A stretch of 64,000 bases of DNA from positions 51,939 through 115,938 of the forward strand of contig NZ_JALJCJ010000010.1 of the NCBI RefSeq assembly GCF_022899935.1, read 5' to 3'. The notes beneath the pieces are model-generated. The model made no database searches. It saw only the letters and a program-made list of their open reading frames with translations, and was not told where the DNA came from. Position numbers and translations under genes: made by a program. Shown in pieces: positions 26,926 through 35,333 of the stretch. Source of the stretch: Shinella curvata (GTDB lineage Bacteria > Pseudomonadota > Alphaproteobacteria > Rhizobiales > Rhizobiaceae). How positions within the stretch are numbered: position 1 is the stretch's first letter; each line of letters begins with the position of its first letter.

Positions 26926-27301
26926 GTCTCCCCTCCCCTGTCCCGGCAGGTTGGAGAGTGGAGATCAAATCCTGTGATAAGCCAATCGAGGCGCCGGTCG
27001 CGCCGAAGAGGCCCACAATTGTGGTGGCACCAAGCAGGATGCCGGCGACAAGGACGACGTACATCAGGCGCCGCGCAAAATCGTTCAGTTCCCCGCCAAA
27101 GATCAGCATGCCGCCGGCGATCGCTACCGCTGCCAGCGCGATATAGCCGGCCACAGGTCCGGTGATCGATTCCTGGATTTTCTCGAGCGGGCCCTCCCAC
27201 GGAAGGCTGCCGCCCGAGCTTGCTACGGCCTGCATGAAAGACGTGAGGATGATTGGCACGGCGACGATAGCAACCACGAACGGTCGATTTTTACGCAACA
27301 T
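26918..27301 (-). CDS. trbC: Conjugal pilin TrbC, VirB2-like
   Basis: The 127-residue prepilin has a long leader with a hydrophobic stretch, a polar segment ([21 protein letters not shown]) and two hydrophobic helices (about residues 50-70 and 82-105) that would form the pilus subunit after processing. It overlaps trbB by 11 bases and trbD by 8, as is usual for translationally coupled trb genes. Confidence 0.92.
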   Translation of the reverse strand: MLRKNRPFVVAIVAVPIILTSFMQAVASSGGSLPWEGPLEKIQESITGPVAGYIALAAVAIAGGMLIFGGELNDFARRLMYVVLVAGILLGATTIVGLFGATGASIGLSQDLISTLQPAGTGEGRHG

Positions 27302-28268
27302 GGCGCGCGTCCTTTTTTTCTGTTAGCTGGTCGGATTGGATTTCGTATTCGCCGTTGGCGAAGCGATCGACGTGGATGACGTCACGAACCCGCCTGTCGC
27401 GCGGCGTGCGCTCGATCGAAACGATCAGATCAACGGCCTCCCCGATGACCTCGTGCATGGGTTGATGGCTGGCTTCAGCGGTCAGCTGCTCGAGACGTCG
27501 CAGCGCGGACGTCGCGGTGTTCGAATGGATGGTCGCCACGCCGCCAGGGTGTCCCGTGTTCCAGGCCTTGAGCAACGTGAGAGCCGCACCGTCACGGACC
27601 TCGCCGACGACGATCCGGTCGGGCCGCAGCCGCATTGTGCTCTTGAGCAACCGGCCCATGTCGACGGCATCACTGGTGTGGAGAAGCACCGCGTTGTCGG
27701 CCGCGCACTGGATTTCTGCTGTATCCTCGAGGATGACGAGCCGATCTTCCGGCGCGCTTTTGACGATCTCGTCGATCACGGCATTTGCCAGCGTCGTTTT
27801 TCCAGAACCTGTTCCACCTGAAATGATGATGTTGAGCCGCGACGCGATCGCGCTTCTGATCGTTCCAGCCTGCAGCTCCGTCATGACGCCGCCGCGAACA
27901 TAGTCATCGAGTAGAATGAGACGTGAAGCACGCCGGCGTATGGTGAAGGCCGGCCTTGAAACGATTGGAGGCAGCAGGCCTTCAAACCTGTGCCCCCCGA
28001 TCGGCAGCTCACCGGAGATGATGGGGTGGTCCGTATCGACCTCCGCATGAAGAGCGTGCGCAACAGTCCCGATGACCATCTCCGCCGCAGCGGACGACAT
28101 CTCACCTGCCGGCGCCACGCCGTGGCAAAGCCGTTCGATGAAGAGCTTGCCGTCGGGATTAAGCATGATCTCGACGACGTTGCTGTCATCAAGTGCGACG
28201 CAAAGCTGGTCACCAAGCGCCTCCTGAAGTTTGCGCACAAGTCGGGGATGGGAGCGAAGCTGAGTCAC
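27291..28268 (-). CDS. trbB: Conjugal transfer ATPase TrbB, VirB11-like
   Basis: TrbB is a hexameric VirB11/GspE-type ATPase. Motifs in the 325-residue product: Walker [10 protein letters not shown], Asp box [10 protein letters not shown], Walker B-like [13 protein letters not shown] and a His box [12 protein letters not shown]. The start is a GTG at 28268, with GGAG 6 bases upstream, and lies 10 bases after traI. It is the first trb gene of the operon. Confidence 0.95.
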   Translation of the reverse strand: MTQLRSHPRLVRKLQEALGDQLCVALDDSNVVEIMLNPDGKLFIERLCHGVAPAGEMSSAAAEMVIGTVAHALHAEVDTDHPIISGELPIGGHRFEGLLPPIVSRPAFTIRRRASRLILLDDYVRGGVMTELQAGTIRSAIASRLNIIISGGTGSGKTTLANAVIDEIVKSAPEDRLVILEDTAEIQCAADNAVLLHTSDAVDMGRLLKSTMRLRPDRIVVGEVRDGAALTLLKAWNTGHPGGVATIHSNTATSALRRLEQLTAEASHQPMHEVIGEAVDLIVSIERTPRDRRVRDVIHVDRFANGEYEIQSDQLTEKKDARHVA

Positions 28269-28278
28269 TTGCTTCTCC

Positions 28279-28902
28279 TCAGGCTGCCTGACCGAAGGGG
28301 GAAGTGATGAGCGAGCGATAGCGCTCGGGCCGGAGCCGCTCGAATGCGGCTTGATCTGCCAGCAAGGTGCCAGCGACGGCTGTTGTCACGCCGATTTTTT
28401 GCGGCGGTGCCAGGCGATGCAGCGGCCAGCCGACACGGGATAGGATCCGCTCAAACCGCAAATCTGTAACTGTGACGATCTCGCTGTAGCCGTTGGCGAT
28501 CGACCATTCGATGATGCCGGCCAGCATCGAGAGGGTAATTTCATGGATTGCGGTTTGGCCCCTGCCCTCGCATTGGGTGTCGACGCAGAACCGAGAGCTT
28601 TCAATCAGACCGGCGTGGGAGTGTAGCTGCCCTCCGGGAATAAGTGAGGGAAAGATATCCTGAACCATGGTTGGGCCGTTTGACGGTAGGAGCCGTGCGC
28701 ATCCCGCGACGCGGTCGTTATCGAGAACCGCGAGAACATACGTGGGGCCTAAAGCATCGAAGCGATCGATCTCAATCCCATCCCTGACAATGACCTCCCA
28801 ACCCAACCTGTCAGAGAATACCTCCGCTCGAAGCTTGTGCTGCTTCCAGAGCAGTTGCCTTTCGCGGGGGGTTTTGGGGATCGAGATCGCAGCTAACCGC
28901 AT
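28279..28902 (-). CDS. traI: Acyl-homoserine-lactone synthase TraI, LuxI-type
   Basis: LuxI-family enzymes make acyl-homoserine lactones from S-adenosylmethionine and acyl-ACP. The conserved set is present: an Arg in LRAEVFSDRLGW, the Asp/Asp pair in FDALGPTYVLAVLDND, RLLP, the ESSRFCVD segment and VTVTDLRFERIL. The start is the ATG at 28902 with GGAG 6 bases upstream; a TTG one codon earlier is less likely. Being first in the operon with the trb genes, it forms a positive loop when TraR activates the promoter. The product's acyl chain cannot be predicted by eye. Confidence 0.93.
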   Translation of the reverse strand: MRLAAISIPKTPRERQLLWKQHKLRAEVFSDRLGWEVIVRDGIEIDRFDALGPTYVLAVLDNDRVAGCARLLPSNGPTMVQDIFPSLIPGGQLHSHAGLIESSRFCVDTQCEGRGQTAIHEITLSMLAGIIEWSIANGYSEIVTVTDLRFERILSRVGWPLHRLAPPQKIGVTTAVAGTLLADQAAFERLRPERYRSLITSPFGQAA

Positions 28903-28963
28903 CAAATTCTCCGTCGTTAAGTGACGACTGGGAAATCAGCACAGTTCGGATGCGAGCGTCAGT

Positions 28964-28977
28964 TGTAGAATCCTACA
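28964..28977. promoter_or_regulatory. Candidate TraR-binding palindrome upstream of traI
   Basis: TGTAG-AATC-CTACA is an inverted repeat with five-base arms, 62 bases upstream of the traI start codon. In Ti plasmids an 18-bp tra box occupies about this position between traI and repA and drives both traI-trb and extra repABC expression. The sequence differs from the Ti tra box (which has GTGCAGATCTGCAC at its core), so a different TraR specificity would be expected. Confidence 0.5.
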
Positions 28978-29168
28978 TGCTTTGGCAACTGAGTCGCGGA
29001 GGGCGGACGTCGGTCCTCCCGGCCGCTCTTCATTTTCGACGTGATCTCCAGCCTCGAATTTGTTGGATCCACAGTAAAGCAACAATGATCCTCAAGCCGC
29101 AGTAGCTTGGCTAAGTTATAGGAGATAAAGGGGTAATTCGGATTGCTCCGCGTTTCGAGCGTTTTCCC

Positions 29169-29185
29169 GTTAACCTTTTGTTAAC
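29169..29185. promoter_or_regulatory. GTTAAC-CTTTT-GTTAAC repeat before repA
   Basis: Two copies of the self-complementary hexamer GTTAAC, 11 bases apart, lie about 100 bases upstream of repA in AT-rich DNA. The position fits the repABC promoter/operator bound by RepA. The rest of the 365-base traI-repA region holds a TTGTTG/CAACAA inverted repeat with a 14-base spacer near 29060-29085 and otherwise only non-coding DNA. Confidence 0.4.
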
Positions 29186-29276
29186 CTAAAATCCCTTGCT
29201 CAAAATTCAGAATCGGCTCTAATGGCTAGCGGCGGAACTTTACAGGTTTCGCGAAAAATACCGCCACTTGCAGAAA

Positions 29277-30503
29277 ATGGGTTTTGAGATGGCGAAGGCC
29301 GCCGCAAAAACAGCACCAGTCGTCGAAGGATTGACTGCATTGATGGAGCGTCATGCCGACGCCCTTTCGAGCCAGCTTCAGGCACATCATCTCAAGGTTT
29401 TTCCGCCGACATCGGAAAAAGGCATTCGCTCTTTTGCGCCGTCAGAAGCGTCAAAACTGCTTGGGATCGGTGAGTCTTATCTCAGGCAGACTGCGTCGGA
29501 AATGCCAGAATTACATGTCAGCATGAGCCCGGGCGGTCGACGCACGTTCACGATAGAAGATATACATTCAATCCGTGAGCATCTGGACCAGATCGGCCGC
29601 GGGAACCGACGCTACCTACCCCATCGTCGCGCGGGTGAGCAGCTTCAAGTTATTTCGGTGATGAATTTCAAAGGCGGCTCGGGCAAAACGACGACAGCTG
29701 CGCATCTCGCGCAGTACCTGGCGATGCGTGGCTACCGTGTTCTGGCGATCGACCTAGATCCCCAGGCCAGCCTCTCTGCCTTATTCGGTAGTCAGCCGGA
29801 AACCGACGTTGGTCCGAATGAAACACTCTACGGTGCCATCAGGTACGATGAAGAACAGGTTCCGATCGAGCAGGTTGTCCGAGGCACGTACATTCCGGAT
29901 CTCCATCTGATTCCTGGCAACCTTGAACTGATGGAGTTCGAGCACGACACTCCTCGCGCACTGATGAAGCGCAAGGAAGGCGACACGCTTTTTTACGGTC
30001 GGATCAGTCAGGTCATTGAAGACATCGCTGAGAATTACGATGTTGTCGTTATCGATTGCCCTCCTCAGCTTGGCTATCTCACGCTTTCCGCGCTGACGGC
30101 CGCAACGTCGATCCTCGTGACCGTCCATCCGCAGATGTTGGATGTCATGTCAATGAACCAGTTCCTGGCGATGACATCGAATTTGCTGCGAGAAATCGAG
30201 AATGCAGGCGCCCAATTCAAGTTTAACTGGATGCGCTACCTCATCACGCGGTTTGAACCGAGCGATGGCCCGCAGAACCAGATGGTCGGTTACCTGCGTT
30301 CGATCTTCGGCGAAAACGTCCTCAATTTCCCAATGCTCAAGACGACGGCGGTTTCGGACGCCGGTCTGACAAATCAAACCCTCTTCGAGGTTGAACGCGG
30401 TCAGTTCACGCGCTCGACCTATGATAGGGCCCTGGAGGCCATGAACGCAGTCAATGACGAGATCGAAACTCTGATTAAAAGAGCATGGGGCAGAACCACA
30501 TGA
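29277..30503 (+). CDS. repA: Plasmid partitioning ATPase RepA (ParA-like)
   Basis: RepA is the ParA-type ATPase of repABC plasmids and, with RepB, represses the operon. The product has an N-terminal helix-turn-helix region (EASKLLGIGESYLRQTASEM, operator binding), the deviant Walker A KGGSGKTTT in MNFKGGSGKT, the Walker A' region LAIDLDPQAS and Walker B VVIDCPPQLG. Three in-frame starts exist (TTG 29268, ATG 29277, ATG 29289), none with a good ribosome site; I chose the first ATG. Its stop overlaps the repB start as ATGA. Confidence 0.95.
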   Translation: MGFEMAKAAAKTAPVVEGLTALMERHADALSSQLQAHHLKVFPPTSEKGIRSFAPSEASKLLGIGESYLRQTASEMPELHVSMSPGGRRTFTIEDIHSIREHLDQIGRGNRRYLPHRRAGEQLQVISVMNFKGGSGKTTTAAHLAQYLAMRGYRVLAIDLDPQASLSALFGSQPETDVGPNETLYGAIRYDEEQVPIEQVVRGTYIPDLHLIPGNLELMEFEHDTPRALMKRKEGDTLFYGRISQVIEDIAENYDVVVIDCPPQLGYLTLSALTAATSILVTVHPQMLDVMSMNQFLAMTSNLLREIENAGAQFKFNWMRYLITRFEPSDGPQNQMVGYLRSIFGENVLNFPMLKTTAVSDAGLTNQTLFEVERGQFTRSTYDRALEAMNAVNDEIETLIKRAWGRTT

Positions 30504-31525
30504 GTCGAAAGCACCTCCTTGACATCTCCGTGGACGTACCCGACGCGACAACAACGGCTGAACAGAAGGCGGCCAAGACTCGTGCCATGCCGCTTCTGGG
30601 CGTGGCGAGAAAAGAGCGCGATCCGGCCACGAAGCTGACCGCGAACATCGGCAACGCATTGCGCGAACAGAATGACCGTCTTGGGCGTGCCGAGGAAATC
30701 GAACGACGCCTCGCTGAAGGTCGGGTCGTAGTCGAGCTGGATGCATCATCGATCGAGCCGTCCTTCGTCCAGGATCGCATGCAAGGTGACATCGATGGAC
30801 TTCGTGCTTCAATTCGCGAGCAAGGACAGCAGGTTCCGATTCTGGTGAGGCCGCATCCGGTTCAGCCGGCCAGATATCAGGTTGCTTTCGGACACCGCAG
30901 GCTGCGCGCCGTCTCAGAACTGGGATTGCCGGTCAGGGCGGTCGTTCGCGATTTAACCGACGAGCAACTGGTTGTCGCACAAGGTCAGGAGAACAACGAG
31001 CGCGAAGACCTCACTTTCATCGAGAAAGCGCGTTTCGCCCACAAGCTCAACAAGCAGTTCTCACGTGATATCGTCATCGCGGCCATGTCAGTGGACAAAA
31101 GCAACTTGTCGAAGATGCTTCAACTCGTTGATGCCCTTCCCCCGGAACTGATTGATGCTATCGGCCCTGCTGCGGGCGTTGGACGACCGAGTTGGCAGCA
31201 ACTGGCAGAACTGCTGGAAAAGGCTCCATCTTCTTCCGACCCAATCAAGTTCGCCGCCTCGAACGAGATGCAGGCACTTCCCTCGGCGGACCGGTTCAAG
31301 GCGGTGGTCGATCACCTGAAGCCGCGTCGCATCGCGCGCGGACTGCCAGATGTTATGTCGACCCCTGATGGCGACAGGCTTGCTCAGGTGAGGCAGAGCA
31401 AGAGCAAGGTAGAAATTACGATTGACAGGAAAGCGACGCCCGATTTCGTGGCTTTCGTACTCGAGCATTTGCCGGCGCTTTACCAAGAGCATCGCGCAAA
31501 GCATCAACGGAAACAGGGAGAGTAA
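30500..31525 (+). CDS. repB: Plasmid partitioning protein RepB (ParB-like)
   Basis: RepB binds the parS site and pairs with RepA for plasmid segregation. The product begins MSRKHLL, the common RepB start; an ATG 15 bases upstream is in frame but less typical. The ParB nuclease-like domain shows IREQGQQVPILVRPHP, FGHRRLRAVSELG and VAQGQENNERED, followed by a helix-turn-helix (FSRDIVIAAMSVDKSNLSKM) and the C-terminal dimerisation part. The start overlaps the repA stop by 4 bases. Confidence 0.95.
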   Translation: MSRKHLLDISVDVPDATTTAEQKAAKTRAMPLLGVARKERDPATKLTANIGNALREQNDRLGRAEEIERRLAEGRVVVELDASSIEPSFVQDRMQGDIDGLRASIREQGQQVPILVRPHPVQPARYQVAFGHRRLRAVSELGLPVRAVVRDLTDEQLVVAQGQENNEREDLTFIEKARFAHKLNKQFSRDIVIAAMSVDKSNLSKMLQLVDALPPELIDAIGPAAGVGRPSWQQLAELLEKAPSSSDPIKFAASNEMQALPSADRFKAVVDHLKPRRIARGLPDVMSTPDGDRLAQVRQSKSKVEITIDRKATPDFVAFVLEHLPALYQEHRAKHQRKQGE

Positions 31526-31530
31526 TCCGC

Positions 31531-31586
31531 AAAAGAAAAGAGCTCCCTCAACGTCGCCGTCGCGGAAGCCCTTCTGTCTCTCTAGC
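31531..31586 (-). ncRNA. repABC counter-transcribed RNA (ctRNA / RepE type)
   Basis: All repABC plasmids encode a small antisense RNA in the repB-repC gap that blocks repC expression and sets copy number and incompatibility. Here the minus strand has a promoter (31593-31621) and, about 20 bases into the transcript, a stem of AGGGCTTCC with GGGAGCTCT (nine pairs including two G-U) closed by a 16-base loop, followed by a T-rich tract TTTTCTTTT ending at 31531. The predicted RNA is about 56 nt. The transcript start is estimated from the promoter spacing. Confidence 0.85.
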
Positions 31587-31592
31587 AAGAAC

Positions 31593-31621
31593 AGAATCGC
31601 ATTTCCTCGAATCCTCGTCAA
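31593..31621 (-). promoter_or_regulatory. ctRNA promoter
   Basis: On the minus strand, TTGACG (31621-31616) and GATTCT (31598-31593) are separated by exactly 17 bases, a good sigma-70-type promoter in the place where repABC antisense promoters are found. Confidence 0.8.
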
Positions 31622-31680
31622 GAGTCTTTGGCGCCGTTTTGGTGAGCAAATTTCCTTTGCCTGCTGAAGGGTGAGAGACA

Positions 31681-32892
31681 ATGCAATCGGGTAATGTGGC
31701 GACGCCGTTCGGACGTCGGCCGATGTCGCTTGCGCTCGCGCGGCGCCAAGCGGCGATGGCCGAGATCAAGCAAGGAAAGACCGCCGATAAGTGGAAAGTG
31801 TTCAGAGACGCTTCCGCCGCGATGGAACTTCTTGGAATTCAGTCGAATAGCCTTGCTGTTCTCGACGCGCTTTTGAGCTTTTTTCCTCACACCGAGTTGC
31901 GTCAGGACGCACAATTGATCGTTTTTCCATCGAACGCACAATTAGCGCTTCGGGCGCATGCGATGGCGGGCGCGACGTTGCGCAGGCACATCGCTATCCT
32001 CGTGGAGGCTGGACTGATCGTCCGGAAGGATAGCGCCAACGGTAAGCGTTACGCCCGCAAGGGCCAGGACGGTCAGATCGAGAACGCTTTCGGCTTCGAC
32101 TTGTCACCGCTCTTGGCCCGTTCGGAAGAGCTGGCGCTATTGGCGCAGCGGGTCATGGCGGACAGAGCTGCATTGCGACAGGTAAAAGAAAACCTGACCA
32201 TTTGCCGACGCGACGTCCGCAAACTTATCACGGCAGCGATGGAAGAAGGTGTCGATGGCGATTGGCAGACTATTGAGGATATTTACGTGGGTACCGTAAG
32301 CAGGATTCCGCGGGTATCGACCCTCTCCTCCCTCACTGCAATTCTCGAAGAGATGCAGATGCTTCGCGACGAAGTCGTTAATCGGTTGGAAATTCTGCAA
32401 AATCCAGAAAATCTGGGCACCAATGCCGCTCACAGTGAGCGGCACATACAGAATTCAAAATCCGAATCCTTAAATGAATTTGAACCTCGCTCAAGAAAAG
32501 AGCAGGGGGCAAACCCGAGCTCCAGTGGGCAGCCTACGTATGAGCAGCACAGGCCGATTCCGTTAGGATTAGTGCTTGAGGCGTGCCCGACAATAATCGA
32601 TTACGCGCTGGGCGGCGTACGAACGTGGCGAGATCTTATGTCGGCTGCTGTGGTTGTTCGATCTACGCTCGGCGTGAGCCCTTCCGCCTATCAAGAAGCG
32701 TGTGAGGCCCTTGGCCCAGAGAATGCGGCCGTAGCGATCGCATGCATCCTGGAAAGGGCGAATTTCATCAACTCTGCAGGAGGCTACTTGCGTGATCTGA
32801 CGCGCCGAAGCGCCCGTGGGGAATTCTCGCTTGGTCCGATGGTGATGGCATTGTTAAAGGCTAACGGGCAGCGCCACCTTAAGGTCGGATAG
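31681..32892 (+). CDS. repC: Plasmid replication initiator RepC
   Basis: RepC is the initiator of repABC plasmids and works mainly in cis. The 403-residue product has the conserved N-terminal winged-helix region (GRRPMSLAL early, then FPSNAQLALRAHAMAGATLRRHIA) and a C-terminal domain (GLVLEACPTIIDYALGG to GGYLRDLTRR). The domains are joined by a variable linker near residues 240-300, whose coding DNA is AT-rich and carries the origin dyad. It follows repB after the 155-base ctRNA region. Confidence 0.95.
   Translation: MQSGNVATPFGRRPMSLALARRQAAMAEIKQGKTADKWKVFRDASAAMELLGIQSNSLAVLDALLSFFPHTELRQDAQLIVFPSNAQLALRAHAMAGATLRRHIAILVEAGLIVRKDSANGKRYARKGQDGQIENAFGFDLSPLLARSEELALLAQRVMADRAALRQVKENLTICRRDVRKLITAAMEEGVDGDWQTIEDIYVGTVSRIPRVSTLSSLTAILEEMQMLRDEVVNRLEILQNPENLGTNAAHSERHIQNSKSESLNEFEPRSRKEQGANPSSSGQPTYEQHRPIPLGLVLEACPTIIDYALGGVRTWRDLMSAAVVVRSTLGVSPSAYQEACEALGPENAAVAIACILERANFINSAGGYLRDLTRRSARGEFSLGPMVMALLKANGQRHLKVG
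32424..32444. other. Origin dyad inside repC (oriV candidate)
   Basis: TGCCGCTCAC and GTGAGCGGCA are perfect 10-bp arms around a single A, immediately before a markedly AT-rich stretch (32450-32490), all inside the linker-coding part of repC. Replication origins of repABC plasmids have been mapped within repC, in an AT-rich region with dyad symmetry in Ti plasmids, so this is the probable origin. Confidence 0.7.
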
Positions 32893-32943
32893 ATAAATTC
32901 ACAGCTATCTACTGGCTTGCGGGCTGGAACAGGGGTTTTTCGT

Positions 32944-32959
32944 GTAGTCAGCTGACCAC
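32944..32959. other. Candidate parS centromere site
   Basis: GTAGTCAGCTGACCAC is a 16-bp palindrome with one mismatched pair, centred on GC, 51 bases after the repC stop. The repABC parS consensus as I recall it is GTTN4GCN4AAC; this site matches its outer GT/AC and central GC but differs at two positions. Downstream of repC is a known location for parS. The remainder of the 415-base gap after repC holds the hairpin at 32978-33004 and otherwise nothing I recognise. Confidence 0.45.
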
Positions 32960-32977
32960 TCACATAACGCTTTGAAA

Positions 32978-33004
32978 AAACACCACATTTTCAAATGTGT
33001 GTTT
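32978..33004. repeat. AT-rich hairpin after repC
   Basis: AAACACCACATTT pairs with AAATGTGTGTTT around TC: seven bp next to the loop, then five more after a single bulged base. It is weakly stable and lacks a clear U-run, so it is more likely a protein site or a leaky terminator of repABC than a strong terminator. Confidence 0.4.
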
Positions 33005-33307
33005 CGTGGCGGTTCGCGTGGGACAATTGAGAGACGGATTCATTTGGTTATGCGTCCCCCGCAAGGCATACTTTTCGACTCGAGATTGCCGAGACATTCA
33101 AATGCAGAAGATGCCATCGACCGTGCAGATCGGCAGGAGGGGGATGCCCACCAATGTTGACCCGCCATCGCCGGCCTGTCGTGCTACACTCGCAGGCCGG
33201 CGCTGACAAAAACGCACGGGACGAACAGCGTCAGCAAATCCTCAGGCAAGCCGAGCAGGGGCGCCAGCGCGGCAATGACCGGGATGGCGCGGAGCGATAG
33301 GTTCGCT

Positions 33308-33514
33308 TTACTCCTGTGTCAGGCCGTCGAAAACCTCCAGCAGGGCGTCGACGATGGCCTGGCCAAGGGCATTGGCCGCGGTAGCGATCTGCTCGTCACC
33401 CTGGTCGCGCGCCGCAAGACAAAGGTTGCCACCTTCCTCTGCAACGATCGCCTTGGCCCGCTCGATTGCCCATTGTGCCAGATCACTGCGATTTTCGATC
33501 GTGACAGTTTCCAT
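33308..33514 (-). CDS. Small hypothetical acidic protein
   Basis: The 68-residue product is helical, acidic and rich in Ala (WAIERAKAIVAEEGGNL, then a second helix ALGQAIVDALLEVFDGL). AAGG lies 7 bases before its ATG. I do not recognise a family. Another overlapping long frame on the same strand (33319-33843) is Arg- and Ser-rich and looks like a shadow of this one. No functional hint comes from the neighbours, which are also small hypothetical genes. Confidence 0.5.
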   Translation of the reverse strand: METVTIENRSDLAQWAIERAKAIVAEEGGNLCLAARDQGDEQIATAANALGQAIVDALLEVFDGLTQE

Positions 33515-33742
33515 TCGGTGGCCTTGTTTACAATTTGTTGGATAAGCTCGCGATAGGGTCTGGCGAGCGCATTGAGTTTTGCATATGCGCTTGTCTCAAT
33601 CGTCTCTTTCCGTTCCCTAACGGTCTGAGACGATTGGTACCATAGCGATCGGCAGACGATTGTCGTATCCAATGACCTTAAGCCGCTATCGCAGCTGATT
33701 TCCATGCCAACAGTCGCTGCCAACGTGACACCCTGTGCCAGA

Positions 33743-33961
33743 ATGTCCCCCGCCCGCTTCGTTGAATGTCTTATCCTGATCCGCTGGACGCCAATCAATC
33801 TCGCCTCGGCCCTGCAATGCGAGCTTTCCTGGATTGAGGCCATGGAAGCCGGAAACGAACCGATCCCCGACGAGCTTGAAACCTGGCTCGAGGCGCTGGC
33901 TGACGTTCACACGCAATTGCCGCCGCTTCGAAGCTTTCGCGGACGTCGATCGGAGGCATAA
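33743..33961 (+). CDS. Small hypothetical protein, possible helix-turn-helix type
   Basis: Starting at the ATG at 33743 gives 72 residues: MSPARFVECLILIRWTPINL, then ASALQCELSWIEAMEAG and an acidic Leu-rich end. The spacing of RWTPINLASALQCELSWIEAMEAG resembles the turn of Cro/C1-type regulators, and similar short proteins are familiar from rhizobial plasmids. An in-frame ATG at 33704 would add 13 residues. It is convergent with the gene at 33983-34264. Function is unknown. Confidence 0.5.
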   Translation: MSPARFVECLILIRWTPINLASALQCELSWIEAMEAGNEPIPDELETWLEALADVHTQLPPLRSFRGRRSEA

Positions 33962-33982
33962 CCACGCTCGCGGGATCGTAGG

Positions 33983-34264
33983 CTACCAGTCCATATCTGG
34001 ATCGATGAGGTAGCCTGGGATACTGGCGTCCGTTCCGCAAGCAGCTTGTAGCAAGGCCACGCAGCGGCCACGCTCGTGCTCGATCGCTTCAACGATCATC
34101 TTGACCGGATCCTTCTGGCCGCTGGCCAGATGCCTGGCCGCAATCGACCAGGCGGTCCGCTCGGTGCTTGAACCAAATAGGCGCGTTTCCGGATCCAACC
34201 GTTTCTCCTCGGCGACATGGGCCGGGACAATGGCAAGCTTGCCTTGCGTCAGCGTTTCCTGCAC
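33983..34264 (-). CDS. Hypothetical protein
   Basis: The 93-residue product is mixed charged and helical, with HVAEEKRLDPETRLFG near the N-terminus and a Cys-containing helix (RGRCVALLQAAC). It begins 12 bases after the stop of the 183-residue gene upstream on the same strand, so the two are probably co-transcribed. I recognise no family. Confidence 0.5.
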   Translation of the reverse strand: MQETLTQGKLAIVPAHVAEEKRLDPETRLFGSSTERTAWSIAARHLASGQKDPVKMIVEAIEHERGRCVALLQAACGTDASIPGYLIDPDMDW

Positions 34265-34276
34265 GCGTCTATATGC

Positions 34277-34828
34277 TTACGAGAATGGTACGGCATCGAC
34301 AAAGAGGCGAATGGGATGTGGCGTCATATTGCCGTGGCCATATGGCGTGTAAGTCCCGTCTTCCTGAAAGGGTGGATGAAACTGTGCGGGTTCGGACTTC
34401 TGCGCCGCGACCCGAGAGGCCTTTCCGTAAAGCTCACGCAGAAAACGACGATCGACCGCTACGCGCTCAAACAAGCGATCGAGACGCGATTGGCACCACC
34501 CGTCATATATGGCTTCCTGATCCGCTACGTTGACTGGGGTGACCGAGATCCGCGCACCCACATCGCGCTGGTATTGGGCGAGCAGAGATCCCTGAACCAT
34601 AAGGTTCCCTCGGGTTTCCGCCCTCGGCTCGGTGGCGATCACCAGTCGGAACGCGCTTACGATCGCGGCCTTCGCAAAAGGTAGCGCCGCATGATCGATG
34701 ATGTCCTCGCCCGGCGGGTCGGCGATGAAAAACTCTCGGATGCTAGAGACGATCTGGTAAGCAGCGTCCAGCACCTCAGCATCTGTTGGTTCGGCAGTCC
34801 GCGAGTTATCGGGATATCCTATGGTCAT
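34277..34828 (-). CDS. Hypothetical protein
   Basis: I start at the ATG at 34828, because GGAGGTGG stands 3-10 bases upstream; the longer frame to 34957 would run through the hairpin at 34914-34951 and is unlikely. The resulting 183 residues are soluble, with an acidic N-terminus (NSRTAEPTDAEVLDAAYQIV) and a His/Pro-rich C-terminus (YTPYGHGNMTPHPIR). No known domain is recognised. It is followed after 12 bases by another small hypothetical gene. Confidence 0.55.
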   Translation of the reverse strand: MTIGYPDNSRTAEPTDAEVLDAAYQIVSSIREFFIADPPGEDIIDHAALPFAKAAIVSAFRLVIATEPRAETRGNLMVQGSLLAQYQRDVGARISVTPVNVADQEAIYDGWCQSRLDRLFERVAVDRRFLRELYGKASRVAAQKSEPAQFHPPFQEDGTYTPYGHGNMTPHPIRLFVDAVPFS

Positions 34829-34913
34829 CGCCACCTCCGCTAGGGAAATGCGAAGCCGGAGATTTCGTTGCAGGCCGCGGCCAAAATCTAGATCGTGGAA
34901 GTCGTGACAAAGA

Positions 34914-34951
34914 AAAAGCGAGTGTCCGAGGGGGAGGGGACACTCGCTTTT
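34914..34951. terminator. Perfect 14-bp hairpin with A and T flanks, bidirectional terminator
   Basis: AAAAGCGAGTGTCC (34914-34927) and GGACACTCGCTTTT (34938-34951) are exact inverted repeats around a 10-base loop. The A-run on one side and T-run on the other make it a rho-independent terminator in both directions. It isolates the hypothetical pair at 33.98-34.83 kb from the region to the right. Between it and 35290 I see no convincing gene. Confidence 0.8.
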
Positions 34952-35289
34952 ATGCACTCACGTAGGGGGCGTTGAGGGCGTCATCATAACTTCCGACATG
35001 GATAGTTGTTCCGTCGTATCGGCTCGTTCTCGTTCAGAAAACGCTTCACTGCCGGCGCTGTCATCTCGCACCTTGTTTCAGCCGCCAGCCAACCAGAGCT
35101 CAGGCGAGCTTGGCAAACTCCACTTACATTCTCCAATTTACTGCTTGTCGTCCCGGCATATTCGAATACGTTGCGGGCTCTCCGTCTACGATTGAATCCG
35201 CCTATTTGAGCGGGGAGGGGTGCATTCTTGACCGGTATCTACCTGTTGATGGTAAGGGCCTTATGCCCTGCCATTCGAGGTGGATGGAA

Positions 35290-35321
35290 GGACGCGGTTT
35301 ACGAGGAACCGCGTCCTTTTT
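35290..35321 (+). terminator. Strong plus-strand terminator with no gene upstream
   Basis: GGACGCGGTT and AACCGCGTCC are exact 10-bp arms around a 7-base loop, followed by TTTTT. This is a textbook plus-strand terminator, but no plus-strand protein gene precedes it within 1.3 kb. It could end a small RNA starting near 35250. On the minus strand it has no T-run and would not stop the GyrI-like transcript well. Confidence 0.7.
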
Positions 35322-35333
35322 CCCACGCCATGT

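Noticed and set aside
33319..33843. 174-residue minus-strand frame overlapping the small genes after repC
   Set aside because: Arg/Ser-rich sequence without domain, overlapping two better candidates; it looks like a shadow frame.
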